A stretch of DNA of 23,106 nt, taken from positions 1-23,106 of the forward strand of contig CBDUYN010000165.1 in assembly GCA_965371445.1 (NCBI GenBank), written 5' to 3'. The translations under genes were made by a program, and so were the position numbers. Below the pieces are notes generated by a model. It searched no databases. It worked only from the letters and a program-made list of their open reading frames with translations, and was not told where the DNA came from. This document shows, in pieces, positions 17,001 through 23,106 of the stretch. Source of the stretch: DASWIG01 sp965371445 (GTDB lineage: Bacteria > Acidobacteriota > Thermoanaerobaculia > Multivoradales > J023). The stretch's first letter is position 1, and each line of letters opens with the position of its first letter.

Positions 17001-18097
17001 CGGACACCCTGCTGTTCACGCCGGGCAACGGCCTGCTGCCGCAGACGGTGACCATCACCGGGGTTAACGACGGGGTGCTCGACAGCGATCAGGCCTATGT
17101 GATCATCACGGATCCCCTGCAGAGCTTCGATACGCGGTTCGACGGCGTGGATCCGATCGACGTCGCCGTGATCAACCAGGCGCTCCTGCCGCAGGCTCCG
17201 GGCATCGCCGTCAATCCGGTGGCGGGCCTCTTCACCGACGAGACCGGTGTCCAGGCGACGTTCACCGTGGTGCTCACCACCGATCCCACGGCCAACGTGA
17301 CGATTCCGCTGACGAGCTCGGATACGGGCGAGGGCACGGTTTCCACCGCCTTGCTAACCTTTACCCCGGGTAATGCGCAGACGCCCCAGACGGTGACCGT
17401 TACCGGGGTCAACGACGGCGTGATCGACGGCGACCAGGTCTATTCCATCCTGCTGGGCGCGGCCTCCAGCACGGACGTCGTTTACAACGGGCTCGATCCG
17501 TCGGACGTCTCGCTGACCAACCTCGACAACGGCCCGGTTTCCAATAGCCTCCCCTTCGAGACCGCGACATTGGGCGCCACGGGTCAGGGCTCGGGCTCAG
17601 GCTCCACGGTCAGCAGCACGGTTTTCATCGGTGCCAAGTTCACCCTGGCGGGCATGTCCGACATCACGAGCCTGGGCGGGCACTTCGTGGGCGTCGGCAC
17701 GATCTTCGTCGCCATTATGCCGCTCGACGGCGGAACGGATTTCCCGAACACGCCGTTCAACCCGGCAGACGCTCTGTTTAGCACCACCTTCAACGCGCCC
17801 GCCACCTCCGGCGAGGTATTCATCGCCACGAGCTTTCAGCTCGCCGCGGGCCGCTACGCCATCGTCTTCGGTTCGGGATTCTTCGGCGCGACCGGCACGG
17901 CCGTGGCGCCGGGCAACGACACGGACATCGGGAGCCCCGAGTACTTCTTCAGCCCCGCCACTGGCGGCGGAAGCTATACCGACGGAGGCTTCAACAACAC
18001 GCGCATGTTCGTCAACGGCAGCTTGAACACGCCGTTAATATTCACCGACGGATTCGAGTCCGGCGATACGACGATGTGGTCGTCGACGACCCCCTGA
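14084..18097 (+). CDS. large secreted Asp-box propeller protein with lamin-tail-like and Calx-beta-like domains
   Basis: A 1337-residue protein. The signal peptide is residues 1-34 (core LALCLAVGVLIGL, cleavage after ARA). Asp-box/BNR signatures (S-x-D-x-G-x-x-W) recur at about 77, 188, 595, 642, 694, 737, 782, 827 and 876, each with a YAGT..GGGVF-type strand, so this is a sortilin/BNR-like beta-propeller. Between 188 and 595 an insert begins with INEVHADPDSSG and then GEFIELKG, the entry strands of lamin-tail-like domains. Two Calx-beta-like repeats lie at about 924-1030 and 1039-1150 (each with VTGVNDG or ITGVNDG). A sandwich-like module follows, then the extreme C-terminus IFTDGFESGDTTMWS. 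No catalytic residues are evident; a surface or extracellular binding role is likely. GGAG eight bases upstream supports the ATG at 14084 over an in-frame ATG at 14000. Confidence 0.88.
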   Translation: MSKVHLTSYLVATRPVLALCLAVGVLIGLPPARAGENKWTSQGPFSGAVTALATDPQSTLPNITVFAGIDGSGVYRSDDGGESWTQENGGLTGTGLLVQDLELVVDIAVEPAFPTLEPTILYAATNGGGVFRATASTAGAPVAPLVWTAINGVGATALGNLFVLSIEVDPNEPNILYAGTNGGGLFRSLDTGATWAEINDGVGQRVVFDVEIPIPTQLDFVINEVHADPDSSGFGGGAETGEFIELKGQPLTTFFGVLVFYQAGAPFVDLVTGVCEPAEDFDVEDDAYEELVVGGTFDTNGLFVVADDAGVANVDQVTGFDLRDDTIAVALHSGGGFVGFNASTRDLLDLVIYSVGGPFDHCIQPAFGLQISGNNQIGASGAGASAARAPDGGDRRSPHLFATLAPTPGQLNVAIEHLLAGTDLNGVFRTDERRVTGRSPEWFPINNGLTSDIVFALAVDGSVPVGCGRLGQSTPYVGTSNDGVFKGTDLCDLVLLDDWVAFNGGLPSGTTIRAMEVSPPLGVVPSMIFAGSEEGKIFRRVTSAGGWEEVFNGLEGIMIDAVEVYQREGTQMVFAGSGHDIAGPAIGLGGGVFATVDSGANWFQTGPRVDALSGIYVEAVEIDPATPTTVYAGTFGGGVFVSTDAGATWAARNTGIPTSGLDAVSRFVLSLALDPSAPATLYAGTDLDGIFKTTDGGTTWAAANTGLPAGHFSIHDLEVDPTASNIVYAATGRLFKSTDGGGSWTLAITGFPTNTTVLDVEIDPVVPTVLYALTENKGLFKSADSGANWFDANTGLTDAFIRSLAVDPSNNTTVYAGTDGSGLFKSADGGLNWLPVSEGLDSLFVLSIAVDTMSSPVGTDSQTLYVGTENGGVFRSTDAANAWAAFNTGLTNFDVLDIEIDPTDSRIRYAGTFGGGVYDFKELERVTIFPSAGLVTTEAGGQATFTAVLTAAPIADVTLTLSSSNTSEGTVSPDTLLFTPGNGLLPQTVTITGVNDGVLDSDQAYVIITDPLQSFDTRFDGVDPIDVAVINQALLPQAPGIAVNPVAGLFTDETGVQATFTVVLTTDPTANVTIPLTSSDTGEGTVSTALLTFTPGNAQTPQTVTVTGVNDGVIDGDQVYSILLGAASSTDVVYNGLDPSDVSLTNLDNGPVSNSLPFETATLGATGQGSGSGSTVSSTVFIGAKFTLAGMSDITSLGGHFVGVGTIFVAIMPLDGGTDFPNTPFNPADALFSTTFNAPATSGEVFIATSFQLAAGRYAIVFGSGFFGATGTAVAPGNDTDIGSPEYFFSPATGGGSYTDGGFNNTRMFVNGSLNTPLIFTDGFESGDTTMWSSTTP

Positions 18098-18148
18098 CGG
18101 GGAGGCGCGGTGCTCTCCAGCGTCCCACGGCAGCTTGGTCCTGCTGGA

Positions 18149-18216
18149 GCGGGCGGGACGCCCGCGGTCCCAGCGAAGACGTCCCTCCGGGACGAAGAGG
18201 CGGGCGGGACGCCCGC
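18149..18216. repeat. cluster of three GC-rich hairpins between convergent genes
   Basis: The same 17-base palindrome-like unit (GCGGGC-GGGAC-GCCCGC) occurs at 18149-18165 and 18200-18216. Between them CGTCCC-TCC-GGGACG (18180-18194) forms a third hairpin. The second unit touches the ATPase stop codon (18217-18219). Such units resemble interspersed short repeats of GC-rich genomes and could serve as a bidirectional terminator between the secreted-protein and ATPase genes. Confidence 0.6.
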
Positions 18217-20673
18217 TCAGAGGACGAGCCGGCGCAGCCGTAGAGCGTTCGTGATCACCGACACCGAGCTCAGGCTCATCGCCGCCGCCGCGATCATCGG
18301 GCTCAAAAGAAGCCCGAAGAAGGGGTAGAGCACGCCGGCCGCCAGCGGGACGCCCAGGGTGTTGTAGACGAAGGCGAAGAAGAGGTTCTGGCGGATGTTG
18401 CGCATGACGCCGCGGCTCAATCGCCGCGCCCGCACCACACCCCGCAGGTCGCCTTTGACCAGCGTCACCCCCGCCGACTCCATGGCGACGTCGGTCCCCG
18501 TGCCCATGGCGATCCCCACCTCGGCCTGGGCCAGTGCCGGAGCGTCGTTGATGCCGTCGCCCGCCATGGCGACGACATGGCCCAAGCCCTGGTAACGCTT
18601 CACGACCTGGTGCTTCTCGTCGGGCAGGACTTCCGCTTCGACCTCGTCGATGCCGAGCTTCGCGGCGACGGCTTGCGCCGTCGTCCTGCTGTCGCCGGTC
18701 ACCATCACCACCCGGACGCCCTCGCGGCGCATGGCGGCGATCGCCTCCGGCGTCGTCGCCTTGACCGGGTCGGCGACGGCGAGGTAGCCCGCCGCCACGC
18801 CGTCGACGGCGGCGAAGATCACCGTCGCGCCGCCGGAGCGCGCCTCTTCGGCGTCCGCCGCGAAGGCCGACGGGTCGGCGCCGGCATCCTGCATCAGGAG
18901 GAGGTTGCCGAGGGCGACGCGACGTCCCTCGACGGTGCCGCTCACCCCGCGTCCGGCCTGGGCCTCGAAGTCCTCCGCCGCCGGCAGCTCGAGGCCGCGC
19001 CCCTCGGCCGCCGACGTCACCGCGGCGGCCAACGGGTGCTCGCTGCCGCGCTCCAGCGCCGCGGCGAGGCACAGGAGCTCCGAGGAGTCGTTGCCGCCGG
19101 CGGTGTGGATCGAGGCGAGCCGCGGCTTGCCCTCGGTCAGGGTGCCGGTCTTGTCGACGAGGAGCGTGTCGACGCGCTCGAGGACCTCGAGGGTCTCGGC
19201 GTCCTTGATCAGGACCCCGGCCTGGGCGCCGCGTCCGGTGCCGACCATGATCGACATCGGGGTCGCGAGCCCCAGGGCGCACGGACAGGCGATGATGAGA
19301 ACTGCCACCGCGTTGACGACGGCGTAGGCCAGCGCCGGCGGCGGACCCCAGATCGCCCAGGCCACGAAGGCGAGGACCGCGACCGCGAGCACCGCCGGCA
19401 CGAAGTAGGAGGCGACGACGTCGGCGAGGCGCTGGATGGGGGCGCGGCTGCGCTGCGCCTCGGCCACCATCTCTACGATCTGGGCGAGGAGCGTCTCCGC
19501 CCCGACCCGCTCGGCGCGCATCGTGAAGCTGCCGGTACCGTTGACGGTGCCGCCGGTCACCGTGTCGCCCTCGGCCTTCGTCACCGGCATGGGCTCGCCG
19601 GTCAGCATCGACTCGTCGACGCTGCTTGAGCCGGAGACGACGACGCCGTCGACCGGAACCTTGTCGCCGGGCCGCACCCGCAGGACGTCGCCGGCGTGGA
19701 CCTCGTCGAGCGGCACGTCCCTTTCGTCGCCGTCCGCCCCGACGCGCCGCGCCGTTGGCGGCGCGAGGTCGAGCAACGCCTTGAGCGCTCCCGAGGTCCG
19801 TTCGCGGGCCTTGAGCTCCAGGACCTGGCCGAGGAGGACCAGCGTCACGATCACCGCCGCCGCTTCGAAGTAGACCGCCACCTGGCCCTCCGGTCCGCGG
19901 AACGCGGCCGGGAAAAGGCCCGGCACGAGGGCCGCCGCCAGGCTGTAGAGGTAGGCCACCCCGGTGCCGATGCCGATCAGGGTGAACATGTTGAGCTTCA
20001 ACGTCTTGAGCGACGTGACGGCGCGTTCGAAAAACGGCCAACCGCCCCACAGGACGACCGGCGTCGCCAGGACGAGCTGGATCCACACGAGAGCCGTTGT
20101 CGAGAGGCCGAGGTCGACGCCGGGCACCATCTCGGCCATGGCCAGGACGAAGACCGGCAGGGTCAAAGCGAAGCTCACCTTGAAGCGCCGGCTCATGTCG
20201 AGGAGCTCGGGGTTTTCCTCCTCGACGGTGACCGTCCGGGGCTCCAAAGCCATGCCGCACTCGGGGCAGGTGCCGGGGCCGTCGCGGATCACCTCGGGGT
20301 GCATCGGGCAGGTGTACTCGGTCCGGCGGCTGGGGAGCGCGGGCGCCTCGGGCTCGAGGGCCATGCCGCAGCTCGGGCAGATGCCGGGGCCGTCCTGGCG
20401 GACCTCGGGGCACATCGGGCAGATGTAGACGGCGCCGGGTGGCGCCTCCACGGGCTCGGGCTTGCCGCTGCCCATGTAAGCGTCGGGGTCGGCGAGGAGC
20501 TTGTCGCGGCAGCCAGGGGAGCAGAAGTAGTAGGTGGTTCCGTCGTGCTCGGCCTGGGCCTTGGCCTTGGCCGGATCGACGGTCATGCCGCAGACCGGGT
20601 CTTTATGGAGGACAGGCTCGGCGGCTTGGTGGCAGCAGGACTTGGTCTCGCGGTTCTGAGGCTCGTGATGCAT
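18217..20673 (-). CDS. copA: P1B-type Cu+-exporting ATPase with YHS and two heavy-metal-binding modules
   Basis: An 818-residue P-type ATPase that would export Cu(I) (or Ag(I)) across the inner membrane. The N-terminus is His/Cys-rich. A YHS-like domain follows (about 25-68, DPVCGMTVDP and YYFCSPGCRD), then two CPMxPEVxxDGPGxCPxCGM modules at about 84-108 and 118-144. The usual HMA ferredoxin-like domain is absent. The core has the phosphatase loop TGEPMPV, the ion-binding C463-P464-C465, phosphorylation site D507 in DKTGT, the SEHPLA nucleotide-binding motif and GDGIND at 705-710. YN in the next helix (FAFVYNTLG) and MSLSS in the last helix complete the P1B-1 copper signature. No CopZ, CueO or metal regulator gene is adjacent. 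The symbol reflects family, not proven orthology. Confidence 0.93.
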   Translation of the reverse strand: MHHEPQNRETKSCCHQAAEPVLHKDPVCGMTVDPAKAKAQAEHDGTTYYFCSPGCRDKLLADPDAYMGSGKPEPVEAPPGAVYICPMCPEVRQDGPGICPSCGMALEPEAPALPSRRTEYTCPMHPEVIRDGPGTCPECGMALEPRTVTVEEENPELLDMSRRFKVSFALTLPVFVLAMAEMVPGVDLGLSTTALVWIQLVLATPVVLWGGWPFFERAVTSLKTLKLNMFTLIGIGTGVAYLYSLAAALVPGLFPAAFRGPEGQVAVYFEAAAVIVTLVLLGQVLELKARERTSGALKALLDLAPPTARRVGADGDERDVPLDEVHAGDVLRVRPGDKVPVDGVVVSGSSSVDESMLTGEPMPVTKAEGDTVTGGTVNGTGSFTMRAERVGAETLLAQIVEMVAEAQRSRAPIQRLADVVASYFVPAVLAVAVLAFVAWAIWGPPPALAYAVVNAVAVLIIACPCALGLATPMSIMVGTGRGAQAGVLIKDAETLEVLERVDTLLVDKTGTLTEGKPRLASIHTAGGNDSSELLCLAAALERGSEHPLAAAVTSAAEGRGLELPAAEDFEAQAGRGVSGTVEGRRVALGNLLLMQDAGADPSAFAADAEEARSGGATVIFAAVDGVAAGYLAVADPVKATTPEAIAAMRREGVRVVMVTGDSRTTAQAVAAKLGIDEVEAEVLPDEKHQVVKRYQGLGHVVAMAGDGINDAPALAQAEVGIAMGTGTDVAMESAGVTLVKGDLRGVVRARRLSRGVMRNIRQNLFFAFVYNTLGVPLAAGVLYPFFGLLLSPMIAAAAMSLSSVSVITNALRLRRLVL

Positions 20674-20710
20674 GGCAGGATTCTACACACTCCGCGTTAT
20701 CATCCTGCCA
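20673..20710 (-). promoter_or_regulatory. 9-bp inverted repeat over the ATPase start
   Basis: TGGCAGGAT (20673-20681) is exactly complemented by ATCCTGCCA (20702-20710). The inner 20 bases, read on the minus strand, contain GTGTAGAAT with a -10-like TAGAAT. The near arm touches the start codon, and no good Shine-Dalgarno sequence sits at normal distance. It could be a metal-regulator operator or an RNA hairpin controlling translation. Confidence 0.4.
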
Positions 20711-20782
20711 CCTGGATGGACGGGATTGAGGCCCGGGACGCTCACTCAGGGAGACGGGAAGACGAGCTTCTTTCCGCCAGAT

Positions 20783-20803
20783 CTGCTATCATGATGCTAG
20801 CAG
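20783..20803 (+). promoter_or_regulatory. candidate VapB operator
   Basis: CTGCTA (20783-20788) and TAGCAG (20798-20803) are perfect inverted arms nine bases apart, with a -10-like TATCAT between them. The site ends 32 bases before the antitoxin ATG. Ribbon-helix-helix antitoxins usually bind such palindromes in their own promoter, so autoregulation is plausible. Confidence 0.45.
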
Positions 20804-20835
20804 GTGGACGTGACTTCAAAGAAAGGAGCCTGCCG

Positions 20836-21063
20836 ATGGCCCAGATCCTGGTCCGCAATCTGGATGAAGACTGCGTCGAACGCTTGAAGAAGCGGGCGAT
20901 GGAGAACGGAAGGTCTCTCCAGGCCGAAGCCAAGCTCATCCTGGAGCAAACCGCGCGAGTCGACGTGACCACCGCCCGGGCGCTGGCGGATCGGCTCCGG
21001 GCGGCGGCCGGACCCCAGCAGAGTGACAGCGCCGAGATCCTTCGGGACCTCCGCGACGCATGA
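20836..21063 (+). CDS. ribbon-helix-helix antitoxin (FitA/VapB-like)
   Basis: A 75-residue protein with the ribbon-helix-helix pattern ILVRNLDEDCVERLKKRA followed by GRSLQAEAKLIL, as in FitA-like antitoxins. The N-terminal 45 residues would dimerise and bind the operator, and the C-terminal tail would wrap the toxin. AAGGAG precedes the ATG. Its stop overlaps the toxin start (ATGA at 21060-21063), which couples translation of the two. The role is to neutralise the PIN-domain toxin and repress the operon. Confidence 0.88.
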   Translation: MAQILVRNLDEDCVERLKKRAMENGRSLQAEAKLILEQTARVDVTTARALADRLRAAAGPQQSDSAEILRDLRDA

Positions 21064-21482
21064 GCAGCTGGGTGGTCGACGCGAGTGTCGCTGCCAAGTG
21101 GTTCCTGGCAGAGGAGCACACCGACGCTGCCTTGCGGCTGCTTGACTCCACGCATCTGCTCCACGCCCCGAAGTTCTTCGCTTTGGAGATCGACCACATC
21201 CTCGTCAAGAAGATCCGTCGCGGAGAGCTCGCGTCGGAGAAGGGGACGGAGATCCGCGAAGCGCTGGTACGGTTCCCGATCGTTCGGCACTCGTACGCTT
21301 CTCTGCGGGATCTCGCCTTCGGAATCGCTTGTGCCACCGGTCGCGCCTTCTACGATTGTCTCTACGTGGCGCTTGCGATACTGCTGGGAGCGCGGATGGT
21401 GACCGCGGATCGCCGGCTCTACAACGCTCTCTCGACAACGCCCCTCGCCGGGTATCTGTGTTGGGTTGAGGACTTCGGTTGA
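21060..21482 (+). CDS. VapC-like PIN-domain ribonuclease toxin
   Basis: A 140-residue PIN-domain protein. The metal-binding acidic residues expected of the family are all present: D7 (WVVDASVAAKW), E43 (ALEIDHIL), D99 (FYDCLYVALA) and D117 (TADRRLYNAL), so the nuclease looks intact. VapC toxins cleave specific tRNA or rRNA when the antitoxin is degraded. It begins inside the antitoxin stop codon. The stop lies in a 13-base tandem duplication, with the second copy supplying the TGA. Length is normal for the family. Confidence 0.9.
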   Translation: MSSWVVDASVAAKWFLAEEHTDAALRLLDSTHLLHAPKFFALEIDHILVKKIRRGELASEKGTEIREALVRFPIVRHSYASLRDLAFGIACATGRAFYDCLYVALAILLGARMVTADRRLYNALSTTPLAGYLCWVEDFG

Positions 21483-21490
21483 GGACTTCG
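21465..21490 (+). repeat. 13-bp tandem duplication at the toxin stop
   Basis: GTTGAGGACTTCG occurs twice in direct succession (21465-21477 and 21478-21490), followed by GTTAA. With one copy the frame would still end at the same residue, using TAA instead of TGA. It therefore looks like a neutral slippage event. Confidence 0.8.
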
Positions 21491-21551
21491 GTTAACCATT
21501 GCCGGCAGCCGATTCGTGCGCCTGGGATCGACCAAACACCCAAACGTGAGC

Positions 21552-22190
21552 ATGCATACCCGACGAGAGCTTTTCACCCGCTGGTTCGACGCCTTCCGCG
21601 AGCCGGAGGACGTCCCCCAGCCGCCGAAGCCGCCGCGGTCGTATCTGCCGGAGTACATCCGCCCGCCCGGGGCGATGACGGAGGAGGAATTCGTCGCCAC
21701 CTGCGAGCGCTGCCACAAGTGTGCCGAGGCGTGTCCGTACGACGTGATCGTGCCGCTCGGTCCCGCCTACGGCGAGGCCGACGGCACCCCGGCGGTCCTG
21801 CCCCAGGACAAGCCCTGCCACCTTTGCGAGGACCTGCCCTGCGCCGCGGCCTGCCCCTCGGGGGCGCTCCGGCTGATCCCTCTCGCGGAGGTCAAGATGG
21901 GGACGGCACGGCTCCATCCGGACCGTTGCTGGGCCGTCCAGGGGCAGCCCTGCGACTACTGCGTGAAGGAGTGTCCGCTGGGCGAGCGGGCGCTGGTCTG
22001 GGACGGCGACCGTCCGCGGGTTCTCGACGAGGGGTGTACCGGCTGCGGGCTGTGCGTCGCCATCTGTCCGACGACACCGCGGGCGCTCTCGATCGAGCCG
22101 GTCTTGACGCCCTCCCGTGGTATCATCGGAGGTGTTGAGGAACCTGAGGACGTGGATGACGGACACTGCCGTGATGGAACACTGCCATGA
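21552..22190 (+). CDS. NapG/MauM-like ferredoxin with four 4Fe-4S clusters
   Basis: A 212-residue iron-sulfur protein with four cysteine clusters: CERCHKCAEACP, CHLCEDLPCAAACP, CWAVQGQPCDYCVKECP and CTGCGLCVAICP. The order and odd spacing of the second and third clusters match NapG/MauM-type polyferredoxins, which carry electrons to periplasmic reductases. The N-terminus MHTRRELFTRWFD has a twin arginine but no hydrophobic signal core, so it is probably cytoplasmic, as in NapF-type proteins. No nap, mau or nos partner is adjacent, so the electron acceptor is unknown. I prefer ATG at 21552 over a GTG at 21516, though the ribosome site is weak. The C-terminal residues after IIGG run into a short tandem repeat. 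Confidence 0.85.
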   Translation: MHTRRELFTRWFDAFREPEDVPQPPKPPRSYLPEYIRPPGAMTEEEFVATCERCHKCAEACPYDVIVPLGPAYGEADGTPAVLPQDKPCHLCEDLPCAAACPSGALRLIPLAEVKMGTARLHPDRCWAVQGQPCDYCVKECPLGERALVWDGDRPRVLDEGCTGCGLCVAICPTTPRALSIEPVLTPSRGIIGGVEEPEDVDDGHCRDGTLP

Positions 22191-22207
22191 TGGGACACTG
22201 CCATGAC
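22161..22207 (+). repeat. three tandem copies of a 15-16 bp unit spanning stop and start
   Basis: GGACACTGCCGTGAT (22161-22175), GGAACACTGCCATGAT (22176-22191) and GGGACACTGCCATGAC (22192-22207) are near-identical tandem units. The second supplies the ferredoxin stop. The third supplies GGGA and the ATG of the next gene with seven bases between them. Each unit thus resembles a miniature translation start. Confidence 0.8.
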
Positions 22208-22784
22208 AGATGACGAGCTCAAAGAACTGGTTGCGGGTTTGGCAGTCACTCAGGACAGGGTTAGCCGCCTGATCGAAGACCTGGCCAAGGAGGGCGCCGA
22301 ACGCCAGGCCGAAACGGACCGTCAGCTCCGAACCCTCCGCAAGGAGGTCGGCGGCCTTGCCAACAAGTGGGGCCGCTACACCGAAGCGATGGCCTACCCC
22401 TCCATGGACAAGCTCCTCCGCGAGGACTTCCAGATGGAGTTCGTCGCCCCGGACGTCACCAAGAGACTCAACGGCCGCTCGCTCCAGATCGATGTCCTGG
22501 GCTATTCCAACACCAGGACGAGCGCCGTCTACGTCGTCGAGGTCAAGAGCCGGCTCCGGTCCGAGGACGTCGACCAGATCCTCAACATCCTCGATTCGTT
22601 CTTCGACTTCTTTCCGGAGCACCACGGCAAGGCGCTGTACGGTGTGCTGGCCGCCGTCCATGTGGAAGACAGCCTTCGAGCCCGGGTGCTGAAGAAGGGG
22701 CTCTACCTGGCGGAAGTCAGCGGTGATCTCTACGAGCTGAACGTTCCCGAAGACTTCAAGCCGCGCTCGTTTGCACCCGCGTAG
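22203..22784 (+). CDS. PD-(D/E)XK nuclease-like protein (DUF3782-type)
   Basis: A 193-residue protein. The first ~50 residues are charged and probably coiled coil (RLIEDLAKEGAERQAETDRQLRTL). The rest has GGLANKWGRYTEAMAY, then D97 in LQIDVLGYS, and E113-x-K115 in YVVEVKSRL, the D...ExK pattern of the PD-(D/E)XK superfamily. E61 may be the first helix acid. DUF3782-type proteins with this layout are common and uncharacterised in many bacteria. No methylase, helicase or transposase partner is next to it, so whether it cuts DNA is unknown. GGGA seven bases before the ATG comes from the tandem repeat. Confidence 0.8.
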   Translation: MTDDELKELVAGLAVTQDRVSRLIEDLAKEGAERQAETDRQLRTLRKEVGGLANKWGRYTEAMAYPSMDKLLREDFQMEFVAPDVTKRLNGRSLQIDVLGYSNTRTSAVYVVEVKSRLRSEDVDQILNILDSFFDFFPEHHGKALYGVLAAVHVEDSLRARVLKKGLYLAEVSGDLYELNVPEDFKPRSFAPA

Positions 22785-23051
22785 GGCGCTTTTGATCGAA
22801 ACCGGTTCGGCGAATCTCGAAGTCGACGCGCTGCGGGAGCAAGGCCGTTTGGCGGATCTCGGAAAGGCGTTCCAGCGGCTGCAAAGGCAGCGGGCGGAAG
22901 CGGAGCTCCGCGAACCGCCGCGGCAAGGGCGTTGGCTCGGGCGCCACATTCGTTTGCCGCGGAAACACGAGGGCTTAGACGGCGTACAAGCGGTCGAGAT
23001 CCGGGAGCAAAAGCAGTATCCGACGGACTAAATCTCCGTGCCGCCGCGGTT
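22785..23051. other. 267 bases with no recognised gene
   Basis: Open frames exist on both strands across this stretch, but their composition (arginine and alanine rich on one strand, scattered charged residues on the other) matches no family I know. It may be flanking sequence disrupted by the adjacent insertion element. Confidence 0.4.
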
Positions 23052-23106
23052 TGAAGTTGACCCGGTTTGGTGGACACCTAATCCTTAGGGAGAAAGGAGT
23101 CCATGA
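23052..23106 (+). mobile_element. probable left end of an IS3-family insertion sequence (partial)
   Basis: TGAAGTTGACCCGGTTTGG followed by TGGACACC looks like the terminal inverted repeat of IS3-family elements, which begin with TG. A purine-rich GGGAGAAAGGAG and an ATG at 23103 follow at the distance expected for the first transposase frame (OrfA). The transposase itself lies beyond the window, so the call rests on terminal-sequence resemblance only. Confidence 0.5.

Noticed and set aside
18035..20413. 792-residue minus-strand ORF in the ATPase region
   Set aside because: Out-of-frame shadow of the ATPase, dominated by R, G and P; the true frame carries DKTGT, CPC and GDGIND.
22161..22207. 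Possible CRISPR repeats
   Set aside because: Units are 15-16 bases in direct tandem without spacers.
22730..23077. ORFs on both strands before the insertion sequence
   Set aside because: No recognisable family and no ribosome site that stands out; reported only as unassigned sequence.

Overview
The window is GC-rich and gene-dense, with strong G/C preference at third codon positions. Bacterial Shine-Dalgarno signals precede most genes. Gene content (TPR protein, ECF sigma factor, bactofilin-like membrane protein, Asp-box/Calx-beta secreted protein ending in a DGFESGDT tag, VapBC, 4Fe-4S ferredoxin) suggests a Gram-negative-type environmental bacterium. An Acidobacteriota (Thermoanaerobaculia-like) origin is my best guess, but it is inferred from gene style only; there is no rRNA or other taxonomic marker here.

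Layout. Positions 2-1480 hold the 3' part of a TPR gene, followed by about 700 bases with no recognisable gene but two hairpins. Positions 2193-4313 (minus strand) hold a PlsC-type acyltransferase followed by an amidase-signature enzyme. Positions 4453-9563 (plus strand) form a compact five-gene run: OmpR-type response regulator, sensor kinase, ECF sigma factor, small membrane protein (candidate anti-sigma) and a bactofilin-like beta-repeat protein with membrane segments. The run ends inside a perfect 34-bp inverted repeat. Positions 9670-12974 hold a second, different acyltransferase (Gpt2/SCT1-like) and a GT-C type membrane glycosyltransferase. A dienoyl-CoA-reductase-like SDR converges on it at 12976-13842. 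Positions 14084-18097 encode a 1337-residue secreted Asp-box propeller protein with an inserted lamin-tail-like domain, two Calx-beta-like repeats and a C-terminal DGFESGDT tag. A Cu+-type P1B ATPase (18217-20673, minus) converges on it, with GC-rich hairpins between the two stops. Divergent from the ATPase are a VapBC-type toxin-antitoxin pair, a NapG/MauM-like ferredoxin and a PD-(D/E)XK-like protein. The window closes on what looks like the left end of an IS3-family insertion sequence.

How the genes may work together. The two acyltransferases, GT-C glycosyltransferase, SDR and the two-component/ECF/bactofilin run all concern the cell envelope or lipids. The most system-like element is the 4453-9563 run, where a phosphorelay, an alternative sigma factor and a bactofilin-like membrane protein appear to share one transcript. 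No phage, CRISPR array or tRNA/rRNA gene was seen.
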